Source of the DNA: Bacteroidota bacterium | GTDB lineage: Bacteria > Bacteroidota > Bacteroidia > Chitinophagales > Chitinophagaceae | Direction: 5' to 3' | Assembly (NCBI GenBank): GCA_030706735.1 | Contig: JAUZNZ010000022.1 | Location: forward strand, 1-64,000 | Length of the DNA: 64,000 bases | Part shown: positions 8,715 through 16,935 of the stretch, one piece after another | Numbering within the stretch: position 1 is the stretch's first letter | Layout: every line of letters starts with the position of its first letter | Notes under the pieces: generated by a model | What the model saw: the letters and a program-made list of their open reading frames with translations, nothing else | Told to the model about the DNA's origin: nothing | Databases searched by the model: none | Translations under genes and position numbers: made by a program

Positions 8715-11700
8715 ATGATCAAACCATCCATCCGGCTTGCTGTCTTCGTCACCTTCCTTTCCCTGGCCGCCCGGCCCGCTCTCTCCCAAACCGACATGGC
8801 TAATGGTTTTTATGTAGAACATTTCACCGATGAAAATGGCCTGCCGCAGAATAGCATCAATGACCTCCTATTCGATGGCCGGGGGTATCTATGGCTTGCC
8901 TCGCAGGTCGGCCTGATCCGGTTCGACGGCCGATCCTTTAGCTCGTATGTCCCGCCGGGCAAACCGGCCCTCGAATCAAACTTTGTGAGACTGGGCAGAG
9001 ATAGCCGGGGGTTTATTTTTGGCCAGACCGACGACCGGGGCTTGTATGGGTTGTCAGGCGGCCCGGGGGCGCCGGATTCTCATTTGCTGAATAGTCACAA
9101 ACAGCTGGTCGATTTTGGATCCTTCCTGGCGGGAGAAGGCGGAGCCGGCCCTGGCGAAAAGAAGGATAGACGTTTAATATTCAATTATTTAACTACTCAT
9201 ATCGAGGATTTTTTTATGACCTCGCCGTCGCAGTTCTATTACGTATTCCGCGGCGCCTTATGGTATTATTCGGAGGGTGCGGTAACGAGGGCAGGAGGCG
9301 GAGTGGCGGCAGGGGGAGCCGCGGAAGGCGGCCAGGCGGGGGGCATGGGGCAGGTCGTGGCGATCGGGAACCGGCTCTATTTTCTTAAAGGGGATTCGGT
9401 CGCGGCCGCTTACGAAGAAGGCCGGCAGGTTGGCGGGAAATGCCCTTTGCGTGGGGATCTGCGCGGGGACCTGACTGCTCACCGGATATCGGCAGGTGAT
9501 CTGAGACTGTTTACCGGCAGCGGGAACCTGCTCCTGGCAGGGAAACGGCTTTATCAGATCTTCGGGGATCCGGACGGGGGGCTTGATACGCGCTGGCTGA
9601 TCGATCTGGACCCGATCGACAATATTTCGGCGGTCGCCGCGGATACCTTGTCAGGTCTGCTATTTGTCACATCGCAGACCGAAGGATTCTATCTATTGCG
9701 AAAAAGCCGGTTCAAGGGCCCTGCTTTTGCTCCTGCCCTTCGGAAGGAAATGGACCGGTACCTGTTTGGGCCGATGGCGTTGCGGGGTACGGAGGTCATT
9801 ACGGACCGCTTTGTATTCGGGGCATCCGGGGCCTACCGGCTGTTGCCCGACCAAAACCCGCCCTGGCAGCGCTGCCTGTTCCTTGACAAAAGCGGTCGGA
9901 TCTGGGGCGGCTATGGGGATACTCCCCGGGAGATGACCGCGAATATGGAATTGATCCGGTCTTTTCCGGCTTTTGACGGCGAAATTGTCGATTTTGGGGA
10001 AGATTCGGGCGGAAATCTCTATTGTTTGACCGAACGTTCACTTTGGCGCCTGGATCGTTCCGATTTCAGGCGAATTTTTGAAAATGACGAAAAATCGGGC
10101 AAAAACGAGTCTTTTTCCCTGGTCTCCCCCAACCTGTTTTGGGTCGCCACGACCCGGGGTTTGCTGGAATTCAATATTTCCGCGGGTACGGCCAGGCGTC
10201 TCCCGGACCTGGCCGGTTCCCATGTCCGCTCGATCCATAGCTGCAGGGATGGTTCCGTCCTTTTGGGCACCTATGGACAGGGATATGTCTATTACCGGAA
10301 GGGCCAGTTTTTCCACATGCCGCTGGACAAGAATGGGTACCTCATCACCGCGCATTGCTTTTTGGAGGACGACAAGGGCTTCGTATGGATCCCGTGCAAC
10401 AAAGGATTATTCAAGGTTCCGAAACGTGACCTGGATGCCTGGTGCGATTCGCCGGGCGGCCTTCTTTATTATTATTATTACGGCCGTCAGGATGGTTTGC
10501 ACACCAATGAGTTCAATGGGGGTTTTAACGAATCCGGCCTGATTATGCCCGACGGACTGATCACCCTGCTGTCGATGAAAGGGATGGTTTGTTTCTATGC
10601 CGATTCCCTCCGGTCGGACCTTCCTCCCGGCCCGATCGATATGGCCCGTCTCGAGATCGACGGAAGGCCGGAACCGGTCAATGACCTCATCCGTCTGCCA
10701 TCAGGCTATGAAAATCTTTCGCTGGTGATCACCTGCCCATTCCTGGGTGACCGCAACAATCTTTACCTGGAGTATGCCATTTCCGGGTTGAGTGAAGGGT
10801 GGACCGAGCTGGGATCGGACGGCAGCATCAACCTCAGCCGGCTGAGTCCCGGCCATTACCGCTTGCAGGTACGCAAGGTCAATGGATTCGGAAGGGATAA
10901 TTTCTCTTACCGGCATTGGGATATTGTGGTTGTTCCCCGATTTTACCAGACCGCCTGGTTCAAAGGGTTGATCGGCGTCCTGGGCCTGCTATTGATCTTT
11001 CTGCTGGTGCGGTCGCAGTTCATGTTGCGGCAAAAGCGGAGGGAATTGCAGGAGAAGGCTGAAAACCTGGAAAGATCGAGAAGGGCCCTTCTGCAAACCA
11101 ACAAGATGAGGGAAAAACTGATCTCGCTGGTGATCCATGACCTGCGGAGCCCCATCCGCTTTCTAAGCATGATGGCCAATGACCTGCATGAGAACCTGGG
11201 AGAATTAACACCCGAGGAAACCCGTGAGCGGAGCTACTGGATCAGAAAGGGCACCCAGGATCTCTATACCTTCTCGGAGGACCTCCTGCTCTGGGTGACC
11301 AGCCAAAAGAACAATTTCAGTATCAGCAAGAGGCCGGTCCCGATCCAACCTCTGCTCCAGGAGATGGCAGAATTCTTCAGGGAGCAGCTGAACCAGAAAC
11401 GTAATTGCCTGGACATCGAGGCGTCTCCGGGGTTGAGCCTGCATTCAGATCCCCATATCCTGATCACGATCCTGCGCAACCTGGTCGACAATGCCAATAA
11501 ATACACGTCAAATGGAAAGATCAAGATCCGGGCCTATCAGGAGACGGCGCATACGGTATTGTCGGTGGCCGATACCGGCAAGGGAATGACCGCCGCGCAG
11601 ATCGCCGTCTACCTGAACCGCGAAAACCTCGATGGGATCCGTAGCGGGACCCAGCTGGGACACCAATTCATCCTCGATCTGACCTACAGGATGAATGGGA

Positions 11701-11792
11701 CCGTGTCCATAAGCAGCCAGGAAGGCGCCGGAACCATCGTGGTGCTGCGATTCGACAGGGACGCCGCGGAAGTTCCGCAGGCGGGTGCGTGA
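8715..11792 (+). CDS. Histidine kinase with periplasmic two-component propeller sensor (second copy)
   Basis: A 1025-residue paralogue of the kinase at 4.2-7.3 kb with the same order of parts. These are a signal peptide (ending ARPALSQTDM), propeller repeats (YLWLASQVGLIRFDG, SVLLGTYGQGYVYY, FVWIPCNKGLFKV), an Ig-like domain, one membrane helix (about 747-768), a coiled coil, the phospho-accepting histidine in VIHDLRSPIRFL (about 808) and a HATPase domain (LRNLVDNANKYT, VADTGKGM). The G2 box, TQLGHQFI, departs from the usual GxGLG. A Gly/Ala-rich insertion (GGGVAAGGAAEGGQAGGMG) sits in a propeller loop near residue 200. No receiver is fused. Its partner regulator may be the orphan one at 15.4 kb, but this is only proximity. 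Confidence 0.92.
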   Translation: MIKPSIRLAVFVTFLSLAARPALSQTDMANGFYVEHFTDENGLPQNSINDLLFDGRGYLWLASQVGLIRFDGRSFSSYVPPGKPALESNFVRLGRDSRGFIFGQTDDRGLYGLSGGPGAPDSHLLNSHKQLVDFGSFLAGEGGAGPGEKKDRRLIFNYLTTHIEDFFMTSPSQFYYVFRGALWYYSEGAVTRAGGGVAAGGAAEGGQAGGMGQVVAIGNRLYFLKGDSVAAAYEEGRQVGGKCPLRGDLRGDLTAHRISAGDLRLFTGSGNLLLAGKRLYQIFGDPDGGLDTRWLIDLDPIDNISAVAADTLSGLLFVTSQTEGFYLLRKSRFKGPAFAPALRKEMDRYLFGPMALRGTEVITDRFVFGASGAYRLLPDQNPPWQRCLFLDKSGRIWGGYGDTPREMTANMELIRSFPAFDGEIVDFGEDSGGNLYCLTERSLWRLDRSDFRRIFENDEKSGKNESFSLVSPNLFWVATTRGLLEFNISAGTARRLPDLAGSHVRSIHSCRDGSVLLGTYGQGYVYYRKGQFFHMPLDKNGYLITAHCFLEDDKGFVWIPCNKGLFKVPKRDLDAWCDSPGGLLYYYYYGRQDGLHTNEFNGGFNESGLIMPDGLITLLSMKGMVCFYADSLRSDLPPGPIDMARLEIDGRPEPVNDLIRLPSGYENLSLVITCPFLGDRNNLYLEYAISGLSEGWTELGSDGSINLSRLSPGHYRLQVRKVNGFGRDNFSYRHWDIVVVPRFYQTAWFKGLIGVLGLLLIFLLVRSQFMLRQKRRELQEKAENLERSRRALLQTNKMREKLISLVIHDLRSPIRFLSMMANDLHENLGELTPEETRERSYWIRKGTQDLYTFSEDLLLWVTSQKNNFSISKRPVPIQPLLQEMAEFFREQLNQKRNCLDIEASPGLSLHSDPHILITILRNLVDNANKYTSNGKIKIRAYQETAHTVLSVADTGKGMTAAQIAVYLNRENLDGIRSGTQLGHQFILDLTYRMNGTVSISSQEGAGTIVVLRFDRDAAEVPQAGA

Positions 11793-11825
11793 GGCGTGAG
11801 GCGCGAGAAGGCCGGCCGCGGCGGC

Positions 11826-12800
11826 TCAGATGTCCATCTGCTTCTTATACTTACCGGGCGTGATCTGGTAGATCTTCTTGAATGCCAGGATATAATTGCT
11901 GATGCTGGAATAGCCTATCTCGTAGGCGATCTGGCTGATTGACTTCACATTGTCCGCGATCATTTCCTTCGACCTTTCGATCCGTTTGTTACGGATATAT
12001 TCCGAGATGGTCATGCCATGGATGGACTTGAACAGGAAATTGAGCTTATGATAGCTGGTGTAGGTTTTTTTCAGGATCGAATCGACCGTGAAGGTGTCGG
12101 AGCAATAAGACTCGGCGATATAGGATTCGACCTCCCTGATCAGATGCAGGTCCTCTTCGTTGTCCACCGAACCGATGGATTTCGGTCCGAGGAGGCTCTT
12201 ATGGCGGTTGCAAAGGAAGAACTCGAGGAGCGCCAGCGCGTGATTCTGGACTTCCAGCAGGTTGGCGGGATGCGCGCCGGGGGCGGGATGCGCGCCGTGG
12301 GGGGAACGCTCGCGGTGGGCGGCCAGGATGGAATTGAACAGGGCCATCTGGCGTCTGCCCATGCGACAGGAGATAAGGGGTTCCTCGGTCTCCAGCACCA
12401 TTTCGATCTTTTTGAAATTGGCATTGCCTTCCAGGTACTCGTCGACCCACCCGCGCGGAATGAACAGGATGAACGCAGACAGGTTGAGCGGCGACGTCGA
12501 TCCGAAATGAACCGGTTTGCCTGATGCGGAAAGGAGCGCTTGTCCCGGGCCGATGAGCTCGGGTTTTGCGCGGGTCTGGCCGATCGACAGTGCCATTTCC
12601 CCTTTGTAGCTGATGAAGGTCAGCGTAAAGCCACCCTCTCCGAAGGGCGGAATGGTCAGGTCCATGCGGTCGGAGCACTGGTTGATGATCCGGATCGAAA
12701 GGCCGACGGGCAGTTCTTCAGAAATATGCAGCTCCGCGCCGGGCAATGGGTCCGTGTACGCCTGCGCGGGGATGGTGAACGTAGAAGTCTGGGGTCTCAT
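11826..12800 (-). CDS. AraC-family transcriptional regulator
   Basis: 324 residues. The C-terminal 100 residues form the double helix-turn-helix of AraC/XylS proteins: TVDSILKKTYTSYHKLNFLF, SEYIRNKRIERSKEMI, then SISQIAYEIGYSSISNYILAFKK and ITPGKYKK. The N-terminal 200 residues are a cupin-like effector region without obvious ligand motif. Between the two lies an 18-bp tandem duplication encoding a repeated GAHPAP. It is followed on the same strand by nothing and preceded, 38 bases away, by another AraC gene, so the pair may be co-transcribed. Targets are unknown. Confidence 0.9.
   Translation of the reverse strand: MRPQTSTFTIPAQAYTDPLPGAELHISEELPVGLSIRIINQCSDRMDLTIPPFGEGGFTLTFISYKGEMALSIGQTRAKPELIGPGQALLSASGKPVHFGSTSPLNLSAFILFIPRGWVDEYLEGNANFKKIEMVLETEEPLISCRMGRRQMALFNSILAAHRERSPHGAHPAPGAHPANLLEVQNHALALLEFFLCNRHKSLLGPKSIGSVDNEEDLHLIREVESYIAESYCSDTFTVDSILKKTYTSYHKLNFLFKSIHGMTISEYIRNKRIERSKEMIADNVKSISQIAYEIGYSSISNYILAFKKIYQITPGKYKKQMDI
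12264..12299. repeat. 18-bp tandem duplication inside AraC gene
   Basis: Two near-identical copies of an 18-base unit beginning GGCGGGATGCGCGCCG, at 12264 and 12282. The length is a multiple of three, so the frame is kept; it encodes Gly-Ala-His-Pro-Ala-Pro repeated in the linker between the effector and DNA-binding parts. Confidence 0.85.
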
Positions 12801-12838
12801 GGGAGCTATTGGGGTTTAGAACGCGTTTAGGGGGTATT

Positions 12839-13840
12839 CTATTGGGGGTTTAGATAATGCCAGGGCGAAAATCCGTACTCTTTTTTAAAGGCCAGCGTAA
12901 AATGGGAGGGATTTGAATAACCGATCTCTGTCGCAACGACCTTCACGGGCACTTTACCGTCCAGGAGTTTCCTCGCACGTTCGAGCTTGTTCTTCTGGTA
13001 GTAACTGAAAAGGGTCTCGCCATAGTACTTTTTGAATTTGGTCTTGAGGCTGGTGGGGCTCATGGCCGAAACGCGGGACAGTTTTTCGATGCCCGGAAAC
13101 TCCTTTTTATAATTGCTGCAAAGATGCTGTTCGACTCGGGAGAGGCTGCTCATGTCCTGCGTGCTCAGGTAATTGCCATCTTCTTCGAGTTTGTTCATCA
13201 CGAAGAACTGCTGCAGCAGGTATTCCACCAGGACAGACACATTGCGGATCGCGAATAATTCACGGAAAGGATGGTCTACGATCTCCTCCATAAAATCATT
13301 GATCAGGAGGCGATACTTGAAAGTAATGGGCCAGCTCAGGGAAGAATGGCTATTGGCAGAACGAAGGATGGATTGGATCGCGCCCGCGTCAAAATCATGG
13401 ATCAGGCGGCCCAGGCTCGACTTCTGAACGCGCACGATCAGGGAGCGTACCTCTCTGTCCCTGGGATAGACGAGTACCTTTCCATGGTCCGCGTCGGTAA
13501 TGGAGACCGAGGAATGAAAGCGTTCGCCGGGAACGTTGCCGTAGGAATAGGAAGATTCCTGGTCCTCTGCCGGGGGGACTCCGATCTCGTCGAAACTGAG
13601 GATGTAGGATGATGCGTTAGGGGATGGTAAGAAGCTGAAGGTCAGATCGTCAGCCAGCATGGACACATTGACTCCCAGGATTTCGATGCCTGCGGGCAGG
13701 CCAGGCGCCGTAATGAAGCCTTTTCCCGATTTCGCACCCAGGTAAAGCACCGAATCCGTGACCATACAAGACTTGTCCTCTGCCATCACCTCAAAACATT
13801 TCAGAAGGGGCTCTGAATTTTCAAGAGACACATAGCTCAT
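12839..13840 (-). CDS. AraC-family transcriptional regulator
   Basis: 333 residues. The C-terminal HTH region is clear: IEKLSRVSAMSPTSLKTKFK, LFSYYQKNKLERARKLLD, then VKVVATEIGYSNPSHFTLAFKK and FSPWHYL. The N-terminal part shows no recognisable enzyme or ligand motif; AraC proteins of this size in Bacteroidota often have an N-terminal domain of this kind. The ATG at 13840 is followed by the adjacent second AraC gene on the same strand, 38 bases after its stop. The upstream 337-base spacer is AT-rich and should carry its promoter. Confidence 0.88.
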   Translation of the reverse strand: MSYVSLENSEPLLKCFEVMAEDKSCMVTDSVLYLGAKSGKGFITAPGLPAGIEILGVNVSMLADDLTFSFLPSPNASSYILSFDEIGVPPAEDQESSYSYGNVPGERFHSSVSITDADHGKVLVYPRDREVRSLIVRVQKSSLGRLIHDFDAGAIQSILRSANSHSSLSWPITFKYRLLINDFMEEIVDHPFRELFAIRNVSVLVEYLLQQFFVMNKLEEDGNYLSTQDMSSLSRVEQHLCSNYKKEFPGIEKLSRVSAMSPTSLKTKFKKYYGETLFSYYQKNKLERARKLLDGKVPVKVVATEIGYSNPSHFTLAFKKEYGFSPWHYLNPQ

Positions 13841-14177
13841 TGCAAAAAGTTTATTCTGCCATTCGAAAAGAACTTATACAGGCTACTAATCTATATAAGC
13901 TGTTAAATTCCTTCAACTAAGCCGTCGGCAAATCGTCCTGTGTCCTGATGTCCAATATTCGGTCCTGAATGAAAACCCAAGTTATTAACAAGGTCTCCGC
14001 GAAAATATAGAATAAACTTTAAGTATTTGTAGTTTTTTTACTACGTTTCCGGGGAGAGGAGGGTATTTCGCTTGTCCTGTTGCGTAATGGGAAATGAAAA
14101 ATCCAGGCATGAACTCTGCCGATTTCTTGGCATATTTACCGGACGATCCAAACCTCATGAACTAAACGATTTACTCT
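13841..14177. other. Intergenic spacer, 337 bp, divergent promoters expected
   Basis: It separates the AraC gene (minus) from the sigma-like gene (plus). It is clearly AT-richer than its surroundings. One small inverted repeat is visible, GTAGT (14029-14033) and ACTAC (14040-14044) around six T. No exact TAnnTTTG element was found. I see no gene or RNA in it. Confidence 0.6.
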
Positions 14178-14693
14178 ATGGAAGCCCAGAAGAAGAAGCT
14201 CTTCGTGGATGAAGACCCTCGTTCTTTCCTCAAGAACCAGCATCGCAAAGTCTATTCGATCTGCCGCCTTTTTACCAATCATTATAAGGAGCACCAGTCC
14301 CTGGTCGCCAATATTCTTGCGGTCGCCTGCCGATGCATCGGGCCCGGGAAGACGGCAGCCGAGAGGAAAAGCCTCTATATTAAGGCCTGCATCAATATGG
14401 CCGTCCTCCATGCGCTCTCCGAAGGCCTGAAGAAGGACCGGGCCGTGACGGACAAAGAAATTCAGTTCAAATCTCCTGATTATCAAAAAAGTATGCTCGG
14501 CTTTCGCACTGCGGCGCGAGGTATTTCCGACCTGGAAAAGATCCTCCTGTTCCTGCATTTTGAAAAGGTCGCGCCCGAAGACATTCCCGGCCTCACCGGC
14601 CTTGCCCCTTCTCTCGTCCGGCCACAGCAGCCCAGGCAGGCGGTTGGCCAGCGCTTTATACCCTACCTAAAGGAAAAGATCATATGGAGTTAA
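14178..14693 (+). CDS. Divergent ECF-type sigma-factor-like protein
   Basis: 171 residues. The N-terminal half resembles ECF region 2 in layout (FLKNQHRKVYSICRLFTNHYKEHQSLVANILAVA), while the C-terminal half carries a region-4-like pattern (ISDLEKILLFLHFEKVAPEDIPGLTGLAPSLV) ending in a basic/aromatic helix. Conservation is weak compared with canonical sigma factors, so this is a family-level guess. It overlaps the next gene by 10 bases; sigma genes of this type are commonly paired with a membrane protein that may act as an anti-sigma or sensor. It could alternatively be a DNA-binding protein of unknown class. Confidence 0.6.
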   Translation: MEAQKKKLFVDEDPRSFLKNQHRKVYSICRLFTNHYKEHQSLVANILAVACRCIGPGKTAAERKSLYIKACINMAVLHALSEGLKKDRAVTDKEIQFKSPDYQKSMLGFRTAARGISDLEKILLFLHFEKVAPEDIPGLTGLAPSLVRPQQPRQAVGQRFIPYLKEKIIWS

Positions 14694-15319
14694 AACGACT
14701 GGAGGAACATTGGAATCAATTCCCGGAGATGTCCATGGAGGAGCGGCCTGTGTTAAGCACCGACCTCGAGAAGATGGCCCTGCACAATCCTTTTGCCCCG
14801 GATTTTTACCTTAAGACAAAACTGCTTGCCCGCACCTATGCCGGCGCCCTGTTATGGCTCGGCGCGTTATACCAGATCAAGGCTGCGCGTTCCACGGAAG
14901 GCAGCGATCTCGTGCAACCGATCCTGGGGCTGATGCTGCTAACTTACTTCCTATACTTTCACATCCGCTTGCTGTTCTATGCCGATTACCGTTCGCTTGG
15001 TTCGCAACCGCTGATCCCCTTTCTGGAAAAGATCGAAACCATTTTCGACCGGTATATGCACAGCTACCGGATCATCAGTCCCCTTGCCGGTCTGTACCTC
15101 CCGGTCATGTATAACCTGATTGCCGGACTATTCCGTCACGAACCCCATCCCCTTGTTGCCGGTGGCGGATTCTACAGGTGGCTGGTCATTGTCTTCCTAT
15201 CCGTCAGCTGCTATATCCTATTTCTGCACACGCGCATCGGCAAATACAAAAAGCTTTACGCGACCGTGCGTTCCTATCGTCAGAACCTCATCCTGACCAA
15301 CCCGCAAAAGGCCGTTTAG
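14684..15319 (+). CDS. Membrane protein paired with the sigma-like gene
   Basis: 211 residues. A soluble N-terminus of about 45 residues (LKRLEEHWNQFPEMSMEER) precedes four hydrophobic helices: YAGALLWLGALYQI, ILGLMLLTYFLYFHIRLL, ISPLAGLYLPVMYNLIAGLF and WLVIVFLSVSCYILFL. The ATG at 14684 lies inside the last codons of the preceding gene, so translation is probably coupled. The arrangement, a cytoplasmic acidic head on a membrane body encoded behind a sigma-like factor, suggests that it holds or releases that factor. This is inference from context, as no anti-sigma motif is identifiable. Confidence 0.65.
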   Translation: MELKRLEEHWNQFPEMSMEERPVLSTDLEKMALHNPFAPDFYLKTKLLARTYAGALLWLGALYQIKAARSTEGSDLVQPILGLMLLTYFLYFHIRLLFYADYRSLGSQPLIPFLEKIETIFDRYMHSYRIISPLAGLYLPVMYNLIAGLFRHEPHPLVAGGGFYRWLVIVFLSVSCYILFLHTRIGKYKKLYATVRSYRQNLILTNPQKAV

Positions 15320-15356
15320 GGAAATGCAATCCGTTGCGTATTTGCCGTTTTTGGTG

Positions 15357-15364
15357 TAGGTTTG
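15357..15364 (+). promoter_or_regulatory. -7 element TAGGTTTG for response-regulator gene
   Basis: An exact TAnnTTTG match 31 bases before the ATG at 15395. This also supports that ATG over an in-frame TTG at 15362, which lies inside the promoter. Confidence 0.6.
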
Positions 15365-15394
15365 GGCCAAGTTCCCTTATCAACAGAAAACAAC

Positions 15395-16024
15395 ATGCAC
15401 AGTATCTTAATCGCGGATGACCACTCGATCGTGCGGGCGGGCCTGAAAATGCTGATCAACAGCTGCATCCGGGACGTAACGATCGATGAGGCGGAAGATG
15501 GGGAGACTGTGATCAAGAAAATGAAATCGGCTGCATTCGACCTGCTGATCCTGGATATCAACATGCCGCATACCGAATCCTTCAGCCTGACCTCCTATCT
15601 CCTGAAAGAATACCCGTCGATCAAGATCATTATTTTTACGATGAACCAGGAGGTGTTCTTTGCGAAACGCTTCCTAAAGATCGGCGCCCATGGTTATCTG
15701 AATAAATACTCCAAGGAATCGGAGATCAAGTATGCCATTCAGAAAGTATTGAGCGGGAAGAGGTATATCAGCGACAACCTGGCCGAGATCCTGTCGGGCG
15801 AGCTCTCCAAGCGGCTAAAGGATAATCCCTTCGAGGATCTGTCGGACCGCGAGTTCGAAGTCGTCCTTCAAATGCTGAAGGGGAGTTCGGTCTCCGAGAT
15901 CGCCAATACGTTGAGCCTGCATAAATCCACGGTCGGCACGCATAAGACGCGCATACTCGACAAACTGAAGATCTCCAATACGGTCGAGCTGATCAACCTG
16001 GCGCGCCTCTATGAGATCATCTGA
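15395..16024 (+). CDS. NarL/LuxR-family response regulator (orphan)
   Basis: 209 residues from the ATG at 15395. The receiver domain has the acidic pair in ILIADDHS, the phospho-aspartate in LLILDINMPHT (about D54), and the switch lysine in YLNKYSKESE. The DNA-binding domain starts LSDREFEVVLQML and includes SEIANTLSLHKSTVGTHKTRIL. No kinase is adjacent, so its partner is not assigned; the propeller kinase ending at 11.8 kb is one candidate. Its last codons overlap the convergent HAD phosphatase gene by 8 bases. A good -7 element lies just upstream. Confidence 0.92.
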   Translation: MHSILIADDHSIVRAGLKMLINSCIRDVTIDEAEDGETVIKKMKSAAFDLLILDINMPHTESFSLTSYLLKEYPSIKIIIFTMNQEVFFAKRFLKIGAHGYLNKYSKESEIKYAIQKVLSGKRYISDNLAEILSGELSKRLKDNPFEDLSDREFEVVLQMLKGSSVSEIANTLSLHKSTVGTHKTRILDKLKISNTVELINLARLYEII

Positions 16025-16826
16025 TCAGCTTTTCCAGGGCTTTTCTCACTCCGTCGTTATTATTGGAATCGGTCACGTAGTCCGCTACGGCCTTGATCTC
16101 ATCGGGTGCATTGCCCATGGCCACTCCCATCCCGGCGAATTCGATCATTTCGCGGTCGTTGAAGTTGTCGCCGATGGCGATCGTTTGTTCCCTGGGGATA
16201 TTCATCCTGGCTATGAGCATGCGGACCGCATTGGCCTTGGAAGCCGCGGGCTCCATGACTTCCAGGTAGGTAGGTTTGGAAGGATAGATATTGAGGCGGC
16301 GATCGTATAGCGAAAGGAGTTGTTTTTCGATCAGGGCGATCGTCTTCGGCTCGCTCATCACCATCATCTTATTCGGGCCGGCCCCGTCGCCCCGGGCAGA
16401 CCAGCGCCGCATCAGTTCGGGAAATGGCGCGACCTGGAGCCGGACATCCATGATCTTTTGTTCGTGCCGGGTCCAGCTGTCGTCGGTCTCGGCGAACCAT
16501 TCGCGTTGCAGATAATAGGCGATGGTGGCGCCGAAGGGTTGTACCTGCAAGGTGACTCCTGCCGTCGTCGCGAGGTCAATGGAAGACTGAAAAAGGGGCT
16601 TTTCGCCCTGCGTAATATAGCCGCCATTCAGGCTGACCAGTGGCGATCCTGCCAGACCGAGTTGTCTTGCGGTAGGCAGCATGGCATCCAGGGGCCTTGC
16701 CGATACCAGCGTCACCGATATGCCGTTGCCTGTCAGCCCTTTGATCGTCCGGATCGTTTCCTCGCTGACGCTGTGATCCGATCGCAGTAGCGTGCCGTCC
16801 ATGTCCAAGAAAACCGCTGAGTACAT
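16017..16826 (-). CDS. Cof-type HAD-IIB family phosphatase
   Basis: 270 residues from the ATG at 16826; a longer open frame to 16988 exists but lacks family similarity. All four HAD motifs are present: AVFLDMDGTLLRSD (nucleophile and acid aspartates), VTLVSARP (motif II), the lysine in SKANAVRML (motif III) and AIGDNFNDREMIEFAG (motif IV). Between motifs II and III lies a C2 cap typical of Cof/YidA-like enzymes, which hydrolyse sugar phosphates and other small phosphoesters. The physiological substrate cannot be told from sequence. It is divergent from the subtilase gene. Confidence 0.92.
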   Translation of the reverse strand: MYSAVFLDMDGTLLRSDHSVSEETIRTIKGLTGNGISVTLVSARPLDAMLPTARQLGLAGSPLVSLNGGYITQGEKPLFQSSIDLATTAGVTLQVQPFGATIAYYLQREWFAETDDSWTRHEQKIMDVRLQVAPFPELMRRWSARGDGAGPNKMMVMSEPKTIALIEKQLLSLYDRRLNIYPSKPTYLEVMEPAASKANAVRMLIARMNIPREQTIAIGDNFNDREMIEFAGMGVAMGNAPDEIKAVADYVTDSNNNDGVRKALEKLIR

Positions 16827-16935
16827 CGTTCGATCCGGGTTTAGATAAGAATATGTGGGAATGGCCGCAAATCTAAGACATAAACTATTCTGAATCATGC
16901 CTTGCTGCCATAATAAATCGATGGGAAATCCGTTG

